Assembly: GCF_017309385.1 (NCBI RefSeq)
Contig: NZ_JAFJMJ010000002.1
Coordinates: 2,480,001 to 2,544,000 of the forward strand
Origin: Amycolatopsis sp. 195334CR
GTDB lineage: Bacteria; Actinomycetota; Actinomycetes; Mycobacteriales; Pseudonocardiaceae
Length of the DNA stretch: 64,000 nt
Direction: 5' to 3'
The translations under genes and the position numbers were made by a program. The notes beneath the pieces are model-generated. The model ran no database searches. It was not told the DNA's origin and worked only from the letters and a program-made list of their open reading frames with translations. This document shows positions 15,315-23,593 of this stretch, in pieces (the first letter of the stretch is position 1; every line of letters starts with the position of its first letter).

Positions 15315-17692
15315 CCCCGGAACAGGCCCCTAGCGCGAATGCCTCAAGCGGCAACGCTCGTGGCTGGTCGCTGACCGCGCGCGCCGAGGGCAACGCCCGG
15401 ACTTACCAGTCCCTGGGTGACATGACCGTCATCAACCGGTCCGGCACGCCCACAGGTCCCGCGGTGGTGCCGGTGGCCGTGCAGGTGGATGAGGACGCGG
15501 TGTTCGTCGGCCGCGAACAGCAGATCGCCGAGCTGATGACCGCGTTCGGCGATCGAGGCGCCGGTGCAGTGGTGGTGTCGGCCGGGATGGGCGGGGTCGG
15601 CAAGACCGCGCTGGTCACCCACGCCGCCGCCCGCGCCGTCAAGCAGGGCCTGGTCACGATCGCGGTAGTGCTCAACCTCAACGGCTACGACCCCGACGCC
15701 GACCAGCGGGCGACACCCCGCGACGTGCTCGGGCCGCTGCTGCGAGTCCTGGGATTGGCCGACGAGCAGGTCCCGGCCACGATGCCCGAGCAGCTGACCT
15801 CCTACCGCGCCCTGCTGCAGGGATTGGGACAGCAGGGGCGCCGTTTGCTGCTGGTACTGGACAACGCTGGCGACGCCGACCAGGTCACCGCGCTGCTACC
15901 GCCAGCACCGCACGCGGCGGCGGTGACCACCCGCGACACCCTGACCCTGCCCGGTCGCACCAGCTACCTCTACCTCGACACACTGCCGATGACCGACGCG
16001 GTCGATTTGCTCACCCAGCTCCTGCAGAGCACCGGCCTGGAGGACCCGCGCGCGGATGACGGTGCGGCGCTGGTGCGGCTGGCCGACCGGTGCGGCCGCC
16101 TGCCCCTCGCGCTGGAGATCACGGCCGCGGTCCTCGCTGACGAACCGTCGTTGACGGCGGCTGAGCTCGCCGACGAACTCGCGCAAGGTCCCCACTCGGT
16201 GGAGTCGTTGCGGCGCGCCGATCGTTCCGTGGCCGCGGTGCTGGAGTTGTCCTGGCATCGGCTCATCGAACGCGATGCTCAGGCCGCGGAACTGCTCTCT
16301 CTGCTCCCGATCAACCCCGGCCCCGACCTGTCCACCGCCACCGCCGCGGCCCTCATCGACGTCTCCGAAGCGCAGGTCAAGCCGCGGTTGCGGGCACTGC
16401 GCCACGCACACCTGCTGCAGCAAACCGGCGGGCGATGGCGGATGCATGACCTGGTCCGCCAGCACGCCCGCTCCCACCTCGCCGACGAGCACCACCTTCC
16501 CGCGCTACGGCGGTTACTCGAACACTACGACCGGCTCGCCAACGCCGCAGACGATCATTTGCGCGCCTTACCCCGCACCTCGGTGCCGGAGACCTTCCCT
16601 GGCCGTGCCGAGGCGCTGAAGTGGTTTGACACCGAACGCGCCAACGTCACCAGCGCCGTCTCCCTCGCATTCAATACAGGCCACCACGACGTCACCGCCC
16701 ACCTCGCCACCGCGCTGAGCGAGTACCTGAGCTGGCGGCGCCACCTCGCCGACTGGGTCTCTGTCAGCGAACACGCTCATGCCGCTGCCCAGCACCTCAA
16801 CACCTCCCGCACACTCGCCATCGCCTCGAACATTCTCGGGCTCGCGCTGCGGTATGTGCGGCGGTTCGACGAGGCGATCACCCACCACCAGCGGGCCGCC
16901 GCGATCTTCCGGGAGACCGGGGACCGCCACGGCGAAGGCCAGGCGCTGAACAACCTCGGGCTCGCGCTGCAGGAGGTGCGGCGGTTCGACGACGCGATCA
17001 CCGCCCACGAACGGGATCTGGCCATCTGCCGGGAGACCGGGGACCGCCACGGCGAAGGCCAGGCGCTGAACAACCTCGGGCTCGCGCTGCGGGAAGTGCG
17101 GCGGTTCGACGACGCGATCACCCACCACCAACAGGCCGCCGCGATCTATCGGGAGACCGGGGACCGCCACGGCGAAGGCCAGGCGCTGAACAACCTCGGG
17201 CTCGCGCTGCGGCAGGTGCGGCGGTTCGACGACGCGATCACCGCCCACGAACGGGATCTGGCCATCTGCCGGGAGACCGGGGACCGCCACGGCGAAGGCC
17301 AGGCGCTGAACAACCTCGGGCTCGCGCTGCGGCAGGTGCGGCGGTTCGACGACGCGATCACCCACCACCAGCGGGCCGCCGCGATCTTCCGGGAGACCGG
17401 GGACCGCCACGGCGAAGGCCAGGCGCTGAACAACCTCGGGCTCGCGCTGCGGGAAGTGCGGCGGTTCGACGAGGCGATCACCCACCACCAGCGGGCCGCC
17501 GCGATCTTCCGGGAGACCGGGGACCGCCACGGCGAAGGCCAGGCGCTGGGCAACCTCGGGCTCGCGTTTGTCGAGACGGGCCAGCTGGTGGAGGCGAAGG
17601 CTGCGGGGCAGGCAGCGGTGTCGGCATTCGAGGAGGCGGGTGATCCGGACTCCGCAGCAACAGTGACCGAATGGCTCGCCACACTGCAGTAG
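15311..17692 (+). CDS. NLR-like NB-ARC / TPR protein (locus b) with N-terminal YQSLGDMT motif
   Basis: A 793-residue protein. I place the start at the ATG at 15311, coupled to the preceding ORF by ATGA as in the two sister loci, rather than at an upstream GTG. Residues about 20-45 carry ARTYQSLGDMTVINR. NB-ARC follows with GMGGVGKTALVT, LLLVLDNAGD, TTRDTLTL and CGRLPLALE, then a winged helix with RMHDLVRQHAR (MHD motif). A helical linker (RAEALKWFDTERANVTSAVS) leads into six 40-residue TPR units coded by near-identical 120-bp repeats and a final half unit. The family is expected to oligomerise on ligand binding; the N-terminal motif would pass the signal to an effector. Its own upstream effector is reduced to 27 codons. 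Confidence 0.85.
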   Translation: MTPEQAPSANASSGNARGWSLTARAEGNARTYQSLGDMTVINRSGTPTGPAVVPVAVQVDEDAVFVGREQQIAELMTAFGDRGAGAVVVSAGMGGVGKTALVTHAAARAVKQGLVTIAVVLNLNGYDPDADQRATPRDVLGPLLRVLGLADEQVPATMPEQLTSYRALLQGLGQQGRRLLLVLDNAGDADQVTALLPPAPHAAAVTTRDTLTLPGRTSYLYLDTLPMTDAVDLLTQLLQSTGLEDPRADDGAALVRLADRCGRLPLALEITAAVLADEPSLTAAELADELAQGPHSVESLRRADRSVAAVLELSWHRLIERDAQAAELLSLLPINPGPDLSTATAAALIDVSEAQVKPRLRALRHAHLLQQTGGRWRMHDLVRQHARSHLADEHHLPALRRLLEHYDRLANAADDHLRALPRTSVPETFPGRAEALKWFDTERANVTSAVSLAFNTGHHDVTAHLATALSEYLSWRRHLADWVSVSEHAHAAAQHLNTSRTLAIASNILGLALRYVRRFDEAITHHQRAAAIFRETGDRHGEGQALNNLGLALQEVRRFDDAITAHERDLAICRETGDRHGEGQALNNLGLALREVRRFDDAITHHQQAAAIYRETGDRHGEGQALNNLGLALRQVRRFDDAITAHERDLAICRETGDRHGEGQALNNLGLALRQVRRFDDAITHHQRAAAIFRETGDRHGEGQALNNLGLALREVRRFDEAITHHQRAAAIFRETGDRHGEGQALGNLGLAFVETGQLVEAKAAGQAAVSAFEEAGDPDSAATVTEWLATLQ
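16855..17574 (+). repeat. Six near-identical 120-bp TPR-coding tandem repeats
   Basis: The phrase gcggttcgacga recurs every 120 bases from 16860, and gggagaccgg ggaccgccac is conserved in each unit. Two unit types alternate: HHQ(R/Q)AAAI and AHERDLAI. The near identity at DNA level implies recent homogenisation or expansion. Confidence 0.85.
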
Positions 17693-17694
17693 AC

Positions 17695-18027
17695 GTCGGA
17701 TGCTTCCAGCGTTCTGGTCAGCGGCGAAGCGATGGCTGGACTGCTCAACGGTTCCGGTTCTGGTGCCGGTTGGCTCGTACCGGGTACCACCGCTGTAGCC
17801 CCGGACAACCCTTGGGTTGGTCGGGAGGTGGGCGGATCGACGAACGTCACCTCAGACCCGGCGAGAGCGGCGTGCACGGTCGGCAGCGGCCCGCCGCGGC
17901 AATCTGCCGCTGCTGGATTCGCCATCAAAACGGCGATCTCGGCGACCAGCGCCGCCATGGCCAACAGCGGTGCGAGTACGGCCCCGCGCCAGCCGCCACG
18001 AGGCTGTAGCCGGCTCGGCGCTCGCAC
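17695..18027 (-). other. Possible membrane-protein gene remnant between NLR b and the coiled-coil gene
   Basis: The 540 bases between 17693 and 18232 hold no convincing complete gene. On the minus strand from a GTG at 18027 the frame reads a basic start and a hydrophobic helix (VLAPLLAMAALVAEIAVLM), then a Pro/Thr-rich stretch. It then runs on antisense into the end of the NLR gene without its own stop. It may be the front of a small membrane protein whose 3' end was replaced when the NLR sequence arrived. Support is weak. Confidence 0.25.
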
Positions 18028-18232
18028 GGGCTCCAGCGCGTGGGTTGCCCGCGACCGGGGGTGGGACGCGGCACGTTCGAACTCGGGACCGCGACCTCCG
18101 CACGCAGTTGCGGCCGCGACGGTGGCAGCAGGGCTGTGGTCGGGATCGGCATGCCCATAGTTCTGGGTCGTGGCGATCCGGCTGTGATCGGTATGTTCGC
18201 GGGCTTATTCGCCGGTGTGCCCCAGGCGATGG

Positions 18233-19396
18233 TCAGGGGGTGTCGAGCAGGCGGGCGATCCGCGCGGTGAGGTCGTCGGGTGGGTCGTCGAGCAGGGCGG
18301 CCAGGCGGGTGCGCAGGCCGGTCAGGGCGGTGGTCGCGGTCTGGCGGGCGGTGTCGGCGGCGCCGAGTTCCCGGTTGAGCTCGGCGATGGCCGTGGTGTG
18401 GGTAGTCGCGGTGGTTGCCGCTTCTGCGCGGAGGGTGGCTAGCTCTGCGGTGAGCCGGTCGCGCTCGGCGGCCTGCGCGGTGGTGACGCGCTCGAGGTCG
18501 CCGGCGAGCCGTTCGCGTTCCTGCTGGAGCTGCTGGGCCAGCTGCCGGCCGCGGTCGGCCAGCTGCTGGTCGTGGTGGGCCTGCGCGGTGGCCAGGGCCT
18601 CGGCGCGCTGCTGGTGGAGGCGGCCGATCTCCTCACGGTGCTCCCGGGCGGCTTCGCCGGCGGCCGTCTCAACCTCCTCGACCCGCGTCTGCAGCTGGGT
18701 GACCGTGGCGGCCAGGCGCGCGTTCTCGCTCTCGGCCAGGTCCTTGGCGTTGAGGGCGGCGGCGCGCAGCTCCTCGGCCCCGGCGCGGCGTTTCTGCTCG
18801 GCCAGCAGTTCACCGCGGGCCTCGTCCCGCGTGCGGGTGGCCTCGGTCGCGGTGCGCTCGGCCGCGGCGGCGGCTACCACCGCGGCGGTTTCCTTCGTCC
18901 GCGCCTCCTCGGCCGCCCGCTCCGCCTCGGCGGTCTTCGCCTCGGCGGCGGTGACCTGGCCCCGCATGTCCCGCACCGCGGCCTGCATGCGCTCGACGGC
19001 GCGGCGGCCGGCGGCGACGTCGCCGGCGAGCGCGGACTGGATCTGCTCGGCCCGCTCGGCGAGTGCCTGGGCCGGGGCGAGCAGCTCGGCGGCCATGGTG
19101 CCGACGGCGGTGACCTGTTCGCCGAGGCCATGGAGGTCGATCGGCGGTCCGGGCGCGTCGGCGCGGCCGCGGGTGGCGGCCTCGACCTGCCAGGCGGCGG
19201 CGACGTCGCGGCACTTCATCGGCTTGACGCGGCCGGGGACCCGCCACCGGCTGTGCTCCTCGCGGCAGAACCGCTGAGGCTGCCCGGCCTGCCCTTCGGG
19301 GGCGCGCGGGAGGGCGCGGCGGCACGCCCCGCACTGCTCGCTCCCGGCCTCCTCGGCCGGGACACCCGGCCCGTCCAGTACGGCGGACGGGCGCAC
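18233..19396 (-). CDS. Coiled-coil protein with N-terminal zinc-finger-like motif
   Basis: About 387 residues from the GTG at 19396; the open frame reaches 19468, but that would overlap the promoter described below. Near the N-terminus is EQCGACRRALP...RFCREEHSRW, a possible C-x2-C...C...H zinc site. Then follows a very long Ala/Glu/Arg-rich coiled coil (residues about 90-370; QVTAAEAKTAEAERAAEEA is typical). The plan resembles plasmid or integrative-element proteins of the KfrA/segregation type, but no specific family is recognised. It is transcribed toward NLR b and divergent from the small membrane proteins at 19660. Confidence 0.6.
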   Translation of the reverse strand: MRPSAVLDGPGVPAEEAGSEQCGACRRALPRAPEGQAGQPQRFCREEHSRWRVPGRVKPMKCRDVAAAWQVEAATRGRADAPGPPIDLHGLGEQVTAVGTMAAELLAPAQALAERAEQIQSALAGDVAAGRRAVERMQAAVRDMRGQVTAAEAKTAEAERAAEEARTKETAAVVAAAAAERTATEATRTRDEARGELLAEQKRRAGAEELRAAALNAKDLAESENARLAATVTQLQTRVEEVETAAGEAAREHREEIGRLHQQRAEALATAQAHHDQQLADRGRQLAQQLQQERERLAGDLERVTTAQAAERDRLTAELATLRAEAATTATTHTTAIAELNRELGAADTARQTATTALTGLRTRLAALLDDPPDDLTARIARLLDTP

Positions 19397-19439
19397 GGGC
19401 TCGGATCCCGGGTCGGCAGCGTTGTGAGTTGCAAGCAAA

Positions 19440-19468
19440 ATGACAATTCCTCGCAAGTAAAGTGTCAA
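19440..19468 (-). promoter_or_regulatory. Promoter of the coiled-coil gene
   Basis: On the minus strand TTGACA (19468-19463) is followed after 17 bases by TGTCAT (19445-19440), a good -35 and a fair -10. A related tgaagtgtcagtt sequence occurs about 90 bases upstream (19560), perhaps an operator repeat. The promoter sets the translation start downstream of about 19433. Confidence 0.45.
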
Positions 19469-19659
19469 CCTGCAGGTCAGAGCGCTAAGACGAGTGCAAA
19501 TAAGTCCCCGGATAGTCCCGCCTGGAAGTCGAGTCGCCCGACCGTCGGCCGTATTTCGCGTGAAGTGTCAGTTCACACAGGGCCGGGGAGCGACCACCCT
19601 GGCGCGGCAACTTTCGGTTGTTTTTGCACGGCAGCGCACCTCAGCGGCTCTAGGGGTAC

Positions 19660-19881
19660 ATGACGAACACCGAAGCTCAGTCTTCCGGAGGGCACGATCC
19701 TGAGCCGTCAGCGCCAGCACGGGCGTCGACGACGGGCGGAGTGTCGTCGGCGGTGACCGCCGTTACAGCGGGTGTGGGCGGCTTGTACTTGGCCACGCAG
19801 TCGGTTCTTGTGACGGCGATCGGCGCCGGTCTGGCAGCCGTTCTCGCGGCGCTGCCCTTGCTGATCGGGCGGTCGAGATGA
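19660..19881 (+). CDS. Small membrane protein (73 aa)
   Basis: A 73-residue protein with a hydrophilic Ser/Pro-rich N-terminus (MTNTEAQSSGGHDPEPSAP) and one long hydrophobic stretch from about residue 30 to 68 (VGGLYLATQSVLVTAIGAGL and LAAVLAALPLLIG), ending in RSR. It probably forms a helical hairpin in the membrane. It is followed 27 bases later by a second small membrane protein, so the two may be co-transcribed. No family recognised. Confidence 0.5.
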   Translation: MTNTEAQSSGGHDPEPSAPARASTTGGVSSAVTAVTAGVGGLYLATQSVLVTAIGAGLAAVLAALPLLIGRSR

Positions 19882-19908
19882 GTTGCAGTCATTGCGGAGG
19901 ATTGCATC

Positions 19909-20283
19909 ATGAATGGCGATCGCACAGAAGCTCCGGTTGCCCGCGTCTCTCGCCGCCAGAGGGCGTTCACCGGTGCGAAACATGCGGCACTCGCGTGGCC
20001 GGTGATCGCGGCGCTCATGATGCTGATCGGCCTGCTGGGCCTGTGGGGTTCGGATGGCGGTGGGTCCATCGACCAAGTGTTCATGACGCTTTTGTCCGCG
20101 CCGCTGATGTATGGACTGCCCGCGTGGCCGATCGTCGTGGGCGTGGCCGCGACGTTAGCGGCTCGCGCATCAGCCCAACGAACACGGCGCTGCGCATGGC
20201 TCGTGGCAGCCTGCGCGGCATCGCGCTCCCGTCCGTTCTATACGGAGCCTCCGCCCTATTCAGGTAATCTGCCACTCACCTGA
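19909..20283 (+). CDS. Small membrane protein (124 aa)
   Basis: A basic N-terminus (VARVSRRQRAFTGAKHAAL) is followed by two hydrophobic helices (residues about 30-47 and 65-87; WPVIAALMMLIGLLGLWG and PAWPIVVGVAATLAA), then a basic tail. It lies 27 bases after the 73-residue membrane protein gene in the same direction, with GGAG upstream of the ATG. Function unknown. The last 30 residues have poorer codon use and the true end could be affected by the degenerate region that follows. Confidence 0.5.
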   Translation: MNGDRTEAPVARVSRRQRAFTGAKHAALAWPVIAALMMLIGLLGLWGSDGGGSIDQVFMTLLSAPLMYGLPAWPIVVGVAATLAARASAQRTRRCAWLVAACAASRSRPFYTEPPPYSGNLPLT

Positions 20284-20324
20284 CCCGAGCGAAGAGCGGG
20301 CTTCAGGCACCCGTTGAGGTAGCC

Positions 20325-20440
20325 CGCAGGGACGTCAGTGGTGAAGGCCGCGGTCTGGATGCCGGCCGGTCCAGCAGCGACACCCACTCGAGCACCAGAC
20401 GGGCGAGGCCTGCAGCATCCAGTCCCGATGGCAGCGACGC
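20325..20440 (-). pseudogene. Relic of an HTH/NB-ARC/TPR gene
   Basis: About 115 bases closely match the middle of the STAND gene at 2044-4698 (its region near 3425-3540). The minus strand reads LDAAGLARLVLEWVSLLD, against LDPAGLARPILEFASLLD in the intact gene. A one-base loss follows and homology ends. This is a third trace of that gene family in the window. Confidence 0.55.
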
Positions 20441-20444
20441 AGTC

Positions 20445-20645
20445 CGGAAATCCTCAGCGCCGTCACCACCATCGCCAACAGCATCGCCTAGCTGCGAAAT
20501 CTCTACGGAACCGGACACGGCAGGTCCAGCGTCCGCGTCGGCCTGCGCCCGCCACGCGCACCTGTCCGTCCACGCCGCGACGACCTGGTGCCAGCTTGTG
20601 CTGGACACCCTCGCCGACCCCGACGCGCCCTGGCGCAATACCCCA
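20445..20645 (+). pseudogene. Relic of an abortive-infection (Abi_C-like) protein
   Basis: The plus strand reads ...NSIA, a TAG stop, then LRNLYGTGHGRSSVRVGL and, after a frame change, RHAHLSVHAATTWCQLVLDT. The LRN-x-YGTGHG signature followed by a HA-x-L-x-V-x-A helix is typical of the Abi C-terminal domain found in bacterial defence proteins. The amber codon and frameshift mean it is not functional. The N-terminal part is missing. Confidence 0.4.
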
Positions 20646-20955
20646 TGACCGACCAGAACCAGCGCGAGAGGACGCAGGTGTGACCACCGAAAACGGATCG
20701 ACTTCGCCACCTCTGGGCGCCCGCCGGTCGATCTGGCCGTTCGCGCGATCCTCAACGGGGTCGAGTGTCTCGACCGAGCTATCGAGGAACTCCTGGACGG
20801 GCATGAACACCGACCCGGTGCTCCCGTCCTCGACCAACGAAGGCGGCCGGGCTGGTCGCCGGAGACATGATCCGTTCCGGCCCGCCGATCAGTAGTTCGG
20901 CGCACAGCGAGCGTGGTGATGTGGTGCGACACCGCCTGCCCGCGATACTGATGCT
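20646..20955. other. Degenerate stretch without a supported gene
   Basis: A plus-strand piece around 20695-20869 has coding-like composition (LAVRAILNGVECLDRAIEEL) but no start in frame; it ends at a TGA near 20869. It looks like the C-terminus of a lost helical protein. Confidence 0.35.
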
Positions 20956-21783
20956 ATGACACGAGAACGCAGTGACGAGCAGGCGGCATTCGCGGTCGTC
21001 GAGCGCGTCCTGAGTGCGCGGGTCGAGCCCTATGACCTCGGTGATCGGCCGAACGTCGTCGACGGGCTGCTGCACTACCCCGACGGGCGCACCGGCGTCC
21101 TGGAGATCTCCTCGCTCGGCCCGCAAGCTGAGGCCGCGATCACCGCCGTCCTGGCCGACCGGGCCAAGAGCCGCTACACGGTGGCCGGCTTGCGCAACAA
21201 CTGGATCGTCACCGTGCCGCGCGACTTCCCGCCGAGGGACCTCAAAGGCATCGACGCACTCCTGCTGACGTGCGAAGAACACGACGCAGGCTCGCTCGAG
21301 CAGCTTTACGGGGCCGCCCTGCTCGGACACGTCAGCTCCGCGGTGGCCGAGGCGGTCGATGCTGGGGTCTCGGCCGACGTCGCCCGCAGCAGCACCGCGC
21401 AGCCACCAGAGGTCTGGATTATGGCCGACGGCATCGGCGGTGCCGCCGGCGGTGGCGAGCGCCTCCTCCCGGGCGAACTTGCAACCCACCTGGAGTCGCC
21501 GACGATGCAGTCGAAGCTGGCCAAGCTCGGCAAGGACGGCCACGACGACCGGCACCTGTTCTTGTGGGTACGGATGTCGGCGTTCACCTTCGCAGTGACC
21601 GACAACCTCTATTTCGGTGGCCCGCTCCCGAGCGAGCCACCGGACCTTCCCGGCGGCCTGAGCCAGCTGTGGTTGGCCGCCGGCTCCAGCTCCGGCGGGG
21701 TCGTGCGGGCCATCCACGGCGACCGCTGGGTCCGCGAGCACCCCTACGCCAACTCGCCTCGCAGCGGAGCAGCCGACAACTGA
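20956..21783 (+). CDS. Hypothetical protein, possible nuclease-like fold
   Basis: A 275-residue soluble protein with strong actinomycete codon use. Residues about 30-60 (PNVVDGLLHYPDGRTGVLEI) followed by conserved charged positions recall the core strands of PD-(D/E)xK-like proteins, but no E-x-K is clear and I do not assign a function. The C-terminal half contains DRHLFLWVRMSAFTFAVTDN and LWLAAGSSSGGVVRAIHGDR. The ATG at 20956 is the natural start. It stands alone after a degenerate region. Confidence 0.6.
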   Translation: MTRERSDEQAAFAVVERVLSARVEPYDLGDRPNVVDGLLHYPDGRTGVLEISSLGPQAEAAITAVLADRAKSRYTVAGLRNNWIVTVPRDFPPRDLKGIDALLLTCEEHDAGSLEQLYGAALLGHVSSAVAEAVDAGVSADVARSSTAQPPEVWIMADGIGGAAGGGERLLPGELATHLESPTMQSKLAKLGKDGHDDRHLFLWVRMSAFTFAVTDNLYFGGPLPSEPPDLPGGLSQLWLAAGSSSGGVVRAIHGDRWVREHPYANSPRSGAADN

Positions 21784-22035
21784 CTGCGCGTCTCCACGCC
21801 TACCGCACGACCGTCGCGGCGCACGTGGCCGTGGAGAAGAAGGTGTTGGAGGATCTGGCGGCTGCTACGCGGGGCGCACCACGGACGATGTCCCTGGTGA
21901 CGTCGACGTCTGGATTTCCGACGTGACTTTCGGCCAGTAGCACGCATAGCTACCGTGACCCGCCCGCTAGGACCATCACACTGAAGCTACCCGACGGACT
22001 AAGGACCAGGGCCTCGGCTTGTGTGGCCGTGGACC

Positions 22036-22856
22036 TCAGCCGATGGGGGGTTGCCGACGCCGGATCCGCACATCGAGCGGCTCGGCGGGTTCACTCCGAT
22101 ACCAACTGGGGTGGTCAGCCCAGTGCCAATAATTCAGCTGGTACTGGTCGTGTGCGAGGGCCTGAAGCTCCTCTTGATCGCCCTGCTCTGCGAAGTACTC
22201 GGCGAGTCGCTGCCCCGCGTAGGCGTCACCGGCGTCGGTCTTCGCCCGCAGGTTGTCCACATCGCCGTTCTCGGCCATCACGTCCACGACTAGCTCCGAG
22301 AGGACCATCGCGTCTTCGGGGCTTTTAGGATCGAACCAGGCTTCCAACGACTCAGCGTCATACTCGCGGGCAAGGGTGTTGATCATCAAGGTCGCCAGTC
22401 GCGAATGAGGTGTGGCCGTCAAGACGGCCACACCGGCGACTTCGTCCCCAGGGGCAGCACGGAGTTCGTCGGATTCTGCAAGGGACACTTCTTTGGCGCC
22501 CTCCGCTGCCAGGGCGCTCACCGCTGCTGCTTCCTCGGCGGCGTACGCCTCGTGCAGGAGACGGCTGAACCGGTCACACACTCCTCCTCCACGAAGTCGG
22601 CGGTAGAGCCCCGGACGTTCCGCGCGAGGGCATCGACGATCATGAGAAGGTTCTCCTGGGGCGGAATCTGCGGGTTGCTGAACGCGCGCCGCACGGTCTC
22701 GTCCGAGATCTGGTGACGATTCGACTTCTCGTTCTTGATCTCCTTCGCGATCCTGCCCAGGCTCAAGTGATGTGCCCTGCCGTGCAGCTCGTGAAGGGCA
22801 TTGTTCAGACGCTTCAGTGGTCCCTCACCGAGAACCGGTCGCCTTAGCCGTGGCAT
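22036..22856 (-). pseudogene. XRE-type regulator split by a TG-dinucleotide insertion
   Basis: Two minus-strand frames join perfectly if one TG is removed from a GTGTGTGA run near 22580. The first part (from ATG 22856, MPRLRRPVLGEGPLKRLNNA) has an HTH with DETVRRAFSNPQIPP and ends in STADFVEEEC. The second starts CDRFSRLLHEAYAAEEAAAV and continues for 180 residues to 22036, with a TPR/Sel1-like segment (DAGDAYAGQRLAEYFAEQGD). The repaired protein would be about 270 residues, a common actinobacterial regulator plan. The TG run could slip back, so this may be a phase-variable switch rather than a dead gene. Confidence 0.6.
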
Positions 22857-23026
22857 CGACCCCACCTCCGGGCACCCCAGATCACCTCACCACTCTCCCC
22901 ACCTTGCCTCATACCGCCTCGAACCTCACCACGGGCCGCAAGCGGGGCGGAGGCTGAACGAGTACATCACTGCGGACCTCGCTCCTCCTCCCGGAGGCGA
23001 GTTCCCCCGGCTGAACGGAGATTCGT

Positions 23027-23242
23027 ATGCCGCTGCCCGCCCCCGTCCTGATCGTGGCCGTTGCCGCCCTCGGGATCCTGATCGCCTACGGGATGAAACT
23101 GACCTTCCTCTTCCTGCTACACCGCCGTGACGACACGGCCGGTCCTCGCGTCCTGGCCGGTCCGCCGTATGGACCTCAATCGGGCCGCAGCCGCCCGCAG
23201 GACGCCGGCTGCACATGTGGCCAGGAATCGGGGCGGCGATAG
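23027..23242 (+). CDS. Small single-pass membrane protein (71 aa)
   Basis: The product opens MPLPAPVLIVAVAALGILIA, one membrane helix with a second hydrophobic patch (KLTFLFLLH), and a hydrophilic tail containing GCTCGQ. GGAG lies nine bases before the ATG. No family recognised; a small membrane protein or a leftover of one. Confidence 0.4.
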   Translation: MPLPAPVLIVAVAALGILIAYGMKLTFLFLLHRRDDTAGPRVLAGPPYGPQSGRSRPQDAGCTCGQESGRR

Positions 23243-23593
23243 TCACTTCCGGCAGGATCGCATCCCTTGCAGTGCCCGGAACCGCGCGACACAGCGCGGT
23301 TCCGGGCCGGGTGCAGACTATGGCATCCCGTTCCCCGGTAAGACGGACTATGTGAGGTTCCCCCCCGTTACCTTTTTCGTAGTTCCTGATCAAGGAGCTG
23401 TGGTCGCCAGGTTCGGCATGACTGATGCCCCCAGTCGAGTCCATGATCCGGGGGGTGGTGTCACCGGGCCTGGCGGCATCGAGGGACCGCTGAATAGGGA
23501 CACGGCCGCCCGCAGGGCAGGTCTCGTCGTAACGTGGGTGCCGGCCATCGATGCCTGACCGGCGACCACCCGCGACGGACGAAAGAACCGTGC
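23243..23593. other. Gene-free stretch before IS110
   Basis: No supported gene. It contains short inverted repeats, for example cccggaaccgcgcgacacagcgcggttccggg near 23276, a perfect 12-bp stem that could be a terminator. Confidence 0.4.

Noticed and set aside
16568..17530. Minus-strand repeat protein opposite NLR b
   Set aside because: Same reason: a mirror image of the TPR-coding array.
16855..17574. Regular 120-bp repeats considered as a CRISPR array
   Set aside because: There are no unique spacers; the whole unit repeats and is coding throughout.
18233..19468. Translation start of the coiled-coil protein at 19468
   Set aside because: That codon overlaps the -35 box TTGACA; the promoter requires a start further downstream.
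20445..20869. One intact plus-strand gene through the degenerate region
   Set aside because: A TAG stop inside the Abi_C-like signature and further frame changes make an intact gene impossible.
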